A stretch of DNA of 64,000 nucleotides from an uncultured Aquimarina sp. Its GTDB lineage: Bacteria > Bacteroidota > Bacteroidia > Flavobacteriales > Flavobacteriaceae. The stretch lies in contig NZ_CANLMP010000001.1 in the NCBI RefSeq assembly GCF_947492405.1, forward strand, positions 1,240,001 through 1,304,000. The letters run 5' to 3'. Positions 61,427-64,000 of this stretch are shown here, piece by piece. Under the pieces are notes generated by a model, which saw only the letters and a list, made by a program, of their open reading frames with translations, searched no databases and had not been told where the DNA came from. How positions within the stretch are numbered: position 1 is the stretch's first letter; every line of letters starts with the position of its first letter. The position numbers and the translations under genes are program-made.

Positions 61427-61951
61427 ATGAAAATTAAATATATTCTAACTACTTTTTTGCTGTTACTTCTAGTTTCATTTTCAAGCTGCGCTCAGAAAGC
61501 TGTAGAGAATAAAAACACAACTACTACCTATATTTTAGTTAGACATGCAGAGAAAGATCTTAGCGATACGACTAACAGAAACCCTAATCTAACTGAAGAA
61601 GGGAAAAAACGTTCTGAGAATTTAGTAAAAATACTGGCAGATATAAAAATAGACAAAGTGTATAGTACGAATTATGCAAGAACCCTTCAAACGGGAGAAC
61701 CTATTTCTAAAAATAGAAATATTGAGATTACACTATATGATCCAAGAGATTTATATAATTCAGCATTTCAAGCTCAGACAAAAGGAAAAACTTCAATAAT
61801 TGTTGGACATAGCAATACCACACCTGCATTTGTAAATAAAATAATCGGTCAAAAAAAATATAATGATATTGATGAAAAAGACTATACTAAACTTTTTATA
61901 GTCAAAGTTACAGGAGATACAATAACAGATACTGTTCTTAATATTAATTAA
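61427..61951 (+). CDS. Histidine phosphatase-family lipoprotein (SixA/PGAM-like)
   Basis: 174 residues with lipobox FSSCAQK. Catalytic RHG-type motif appears as LVRHAEKD (RHA variant), with the second His in IVGHSNTTPAF and Arg in YARTLQTGEPI. The family acts on phosphohistidine or small phosphoesters. Its stop overlaps the opposite gene by 4 bases. Probably cotranscribed with the esterase. Confidence 0.88.
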   Translation: MKIKYILTTFLLLLLVSFSSCAQKAVENKNTTTTYILVRHAEKDLSDTTNRNPNLTEEGKKRSENLVKILADIKIDKVYSTNYARTLQTGEPISKNRNIEITLYDPRDLYNSAFQAQTKGKTSIIVGHSNTTPAFVNKIIGQKKYNDIDEKDYTKLFIVKVTGDTITDTVLNIN

Positions 61952-62700
61952 CAACAATCGTTTTCAAGATATACATAGATATCTTCTAGTTCAATTTTGG
62001 ATAGTAGTTTTAATTGTTCTTTTTCAAACATAATATCCAATTTAGATAATGATGTTGAAAGATTATCCGTTTTATAATTCTTATAGTCTACAAATCTAAT
62101 CCCATTTACTACTCTTGGATTATACGCTTCTCTAAAACGAATACCGCCTCCATCTACAGCATATTTATACGCTAGATAATCGATAGTAAATTCCTCTTTA
62201 TGAATCCAATACATAAATTCATCTTCAAAATCAGTTCCACCTCCTTCTTGATCGAACGTTATTTTAATTTTATAATACGATATATTTTTAATTTTCGATT
62301 CACCCACTAATTCTTTGTTTACAGCGGGAGCATTTAATCCATAAGGCAAGTTTGCAAAATAATGGACCGAATTTACACCATCACTGATTTTGGTTACCAT
62401 AGAATCTACAACTTTTTCATTACAGCTTTCAATCGATCTAGATAAACCATTATTATTTAAGACATCATGGACCATACCTTCCGCACCTGATATGAACCTT
62501 TCTAATTGATAATTCCCATTACTGCGTACGCTTCTATATTCTTTTCCTCTAAAAGTAAAACGAATATTCGCTTTATCAAATTTTGATCCTCCAGCATTTT
62601 CTATCGCCTTGTTAATAATCTGTTCCGCAGAAAACTGTAATGTAACTGTTGTAAAAGATGCTAAAAATAATACTACTACTAAAAATGAAAACTTCCTCAT
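61948..62700 (-). CDS. Exported protein of unknown function (DUF6503-like)
   Basis: 250 residues with a signal peptide. It starts FSAEQIINKAIENAGGSKFDKANIRFTFRGKEY after the signal (about 23-55, here only as AEQIINKAIENAGG), which resembles the DUF6503 family of flavobacterial outer-envelope proteins. It ends in a Cys-Cys pair (ENDCC). Function unknown. Confidence 0.7.
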   Translation of the reverse strand: MRKFSFLVVVLFLASFTTVTLQFSAEQIINKAIENAGGSKFDKANIRFTFRGKEYRSVRSNGNYQLERFISGAEGMVHDVLNNNGLSRSIESCNEKVVDSMVTKISDGVNSVHYFANLPYGLNAPAVNKELVGESKIKNISYYKIKITFDQEGGGTDFEDEFMYWIHKEEFTIDYLAYKYAVDGGGIRFREAYNPRVVNGIRFVDYKNYKTDNLSTSLSKLDIMFEKEQLKLLSKIELEDIYVYLENDCC

Positions 62701-62933
62701 AAATTGTTTGTTAACACAGGAACTAAAATAATTGTTACACTATAAATAATTGTAATAGTTTTGTTAAACTAAAATATCATACTCACAATCCTATATTTTT
62801 TTTCGCGGTTATCTAAATATTACAGACGGTTCTTAAGGGAAAAACTTTCTTCGGATTCATTAATTTTAAGTTTATTTTTTTTTGAAATTTGAAAAAGATA
62901 ATTATTTTGCAAGCCCTAAATCTTATGAATATT

Positions 62934-63290
62934 ATGAAAAACATATTACTACTTTTGATCTGCATGGCTACGCAACCATTCTTAGCGCAAGATGCTGCTG
63001 CTTACGAAAAAACTACAAAAGCTTTTCAGGAAAATTTTAATGCTCAGAACATTGATGCCGTTTTTGATTTATATGCTACTGAAATGCAGGAAGAAATGAC
63101 AAAAGAAGGAGTTTCTCGTTTTATCAAAGGATGCCACTCACAATTCGGAAACTTAAAAACATTAACTTTTATAGAATCGGCAGAAGGAATTAATAGCTAT
63201 ACTGCTGCTTTTGATAATATTAGTTTGGTAATGGAACTAAAACTAAATGCAGATGGTAAAATCGCTACCATACAATTTCAGGAACCTTAG
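62934..63290 (+). CDS. Exported DUF3887-like protein
   Basis: 118 residues from the ATG at 62934 (MKNILLLLICMATQPFLAQ signal peptide). A small NTF2-like mature domain follows (FQENFNAQNIDAVFDLY, GVSRFIKGCHSQFGNLKTL). The frame continues upstream to a TTG at 62889, but those codons do not improve the signal peptide. Confidence 0.75.
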   Translation: MKNILLLLICMATQPFLAQDAAAYEKTTKAFQENFNAQNIDAVFDLYATEMQEEMTKEGVSRFIKGCHSQFGNLKTLTFIESAEGINSYTAAFDNISLVMELKLNADGKIATIQFQEP

Positions 63291-63317
63291 TGAAGTTTTT
63301 ATCACAATATAAATAAC

Positions 63318-63350
63318 AAAGCTTTCTTTAGGGAAAGCTTTTTGTATTTT
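63318..63350 (+). terminator. Intrinsic terminator
   Basis: AAAGCTTTC-TTTAGG-GAAAGCTTT followed by a T-rich tract, 28 bases after the DUF3887-like gene. Confidence 0.82.
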
Positions 63351-63384
63351 TGTATTCTTCGCGAACCTTTTGCGTACACAAATT

Positions 63385-63846
63385 ATGAGTCAGAATAGGA
63401 TTAACATACTTAATAGAAAAGCCAAATTCGAATACGAATTTTTGGATAAATATACTGCCGGTATTAAACTTGTAGGTACAGAAATCAAAGCAATTAGAGA
63501 AGGAAAGGCAGGTATAGCAGAAAGTTTCTGTGAGTTTCATAATAATGGGGAACTTTTTGTGATTAACATGAATATTGAAGAATATTCTCACGCTACTTAT
63601 TTTAATCACAATCCTAAAAGTGAGCGAAAACTATTACTGAATAGACAAGAATTAAAGAAACTCGAAAAAGAAGTTAAAAATTCAGGACTCACAATTATAC
63701 CTACTCGGTTATTTGTAAATGATCGTGGTTTAGCTAAACTAGATATTGCGCTGGCTAGAGGAAAGAAATTGTACGACAAACGTGAAACTATTAAAGATCG
63801 AGATAATAAACGTGCTTTGGATCGAATTAAGAAGGATTATAAATAA
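63385..63846 (+). CDS. smpB: SsrA-binding protein
   Basis: 153 residues from the ATG at 63385 (MSQNRINILNRKAKFEYEF). The SmpB pattern is clear: AGIKLVGTEIKAIREGKAGIAES, HNPKSERKLLLNRQE and the basic C-tail KKLYDKRETIKDRDNKR (given in part). It binds tmRNA and enters stalled ribosomes for trans-translation. An upstream frame start at 63370 adds five residues. Confidence 0.96.
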   Translation: MSQNRINILNRKAKFEYEFLDKYTAGIKLVGTEIKAIREGKAGIAESFCEFHNNGELFVINMNIEEYSHATYFNHNPKSERKLLLNRQELKKLEKEVKNSGLTIIPTRLFVNDRGLAKLDIALARGKKLYDKRETIKDRDNKRALDRIKKDYK

Positions 63847-63861
63847 AATATTTTAAAAAGA

Positions 63862-64000
63862 TTATTCTCTTATCATTTTCTCATACGCCCTCTGCTCTTC
63901 TTTAATCAATTCAATATTCTCCGGATCTTTATCTAGTTGTTTAACTGCTTCAATATAATCTGGATGATTTTTATATTTCAATGCTAAAAAAGTATAATCT
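63862..64000 (-). CDS. Partial gene at the window edge
   Basis: The minus strand is open from base 64000 to a stop at 63862-63864; only the last 45 residues are visible. They are helix-rich and charged (HPDYIEAVKQLDKDPENIEL). Convergent with smpB, 15 bases apart. Family not recognisable from this tail. Confidence 0.7.
   Translation of the reverse strand, partial: DYTFLALKYKNHPDYIEAVKQLDKDPENIELIKEEQRAYEKMIRE

Overview
The window is chromosomal DNA of a member of the Bacteroidetes, most likely a marine member of the Flavobacteriaceae. The DNA is AT-rich. Several large secreted proteins end in type IX secretion (Por) sorting domains of the form HPNP/YPNP ... G-Y-L, many lipoproteins start with a Cys lipobox, and there is a bacillithiol-type YtxJ protein. 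LytTR two-component genes, duplicated Crp/Fnr regulators with DoxX genes, and GH26, GH5 and CBM6 carbohydrate-active enzymes also fit. An Aquimarina-like genus is plausible but cannot be proven from sequence alone. I see no rRNA, tRNA, CRISPR array or insertion sequence.

Layout. 1-13.7 kb is mixed core and accessory: the end of an ABC exporter, a CDGSH Fe-S protein, a GH26 mannanase lipoprotein, a LytS/LytTR pair, dihydrolipoyl dehydrogenase (lpdA), a beta-helix lipoprotein, an LRR protein, and a serine hydrolase fused to a CBM9-like domain. 13.7-20.9 kb carries a periplasmic molybdenum hydroxylase pair with an AraC regulator, a class-C beta-lactamase-like lipoprotein, signal peptidase II (lspA) and a CMD-family protein. 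21.0-28.9 kb, all on the minus strand, holds two parallel clusters. Each is headed by a Crp/Fnr regulator and contains a DoxX-type membrane protein, a short-chain dehydrogenase and small enzymes. In the second cluster two promoters carry GTGA-N6-TCAC boxes.

29.1-42.2 kb is the most unusual part. Sixteen short minus-strand genes, mostly unrecognisable (lipoproteins, membrane proteins, an MCE-domain lipoprotein present twice, a YwqK/MORN protein, a WD40 lipoprotein, an SDR and a truncated SDR), are separated mainly by long imperfect inverted repeats. In gene-sense orientation these begin with ...AAC at the stop codon of one gene and end with GTT... just before the next gene. This is the geometry of integron attC sites, but the sites are longer than usual (up to about 170 nt), the GTTRRRY consensus is not met, and no integrase is in the window. 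I read it as a candidate integrase-less cassette array.

42.4-64 kb returns to housekeeping and secreted enzymes: glyA, fumarylacetoacetase, a Crp/Fnr gene followed by an FNR-like box and a truncated-hemoglobin operon, ytxJ, a 914-residue beta-helix/CBM6 protein and clpB. Next come an endonuclease I with Calx-beta and lamin-tail-like regions, a TetR regulator with matching operators before itself and before an acyl-CoA thioesterase, a GH5 glucanase, a phytase-like esterase, a histidine phosphatase and smpB.

Genes that appear to work together: LytS with LytTR; the 2Fe-2S and Mo subunits of the hydroxylase; the two Crp/DoxX/SDR operons; TetR with thioesterase; Crp/Fnr with truncated hemoglobin. 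GH26, the beta-helix/CBM6 protein and GH5 together suggest polysaccharide degradation, although they are dispersed and no susC/susD pair is present.
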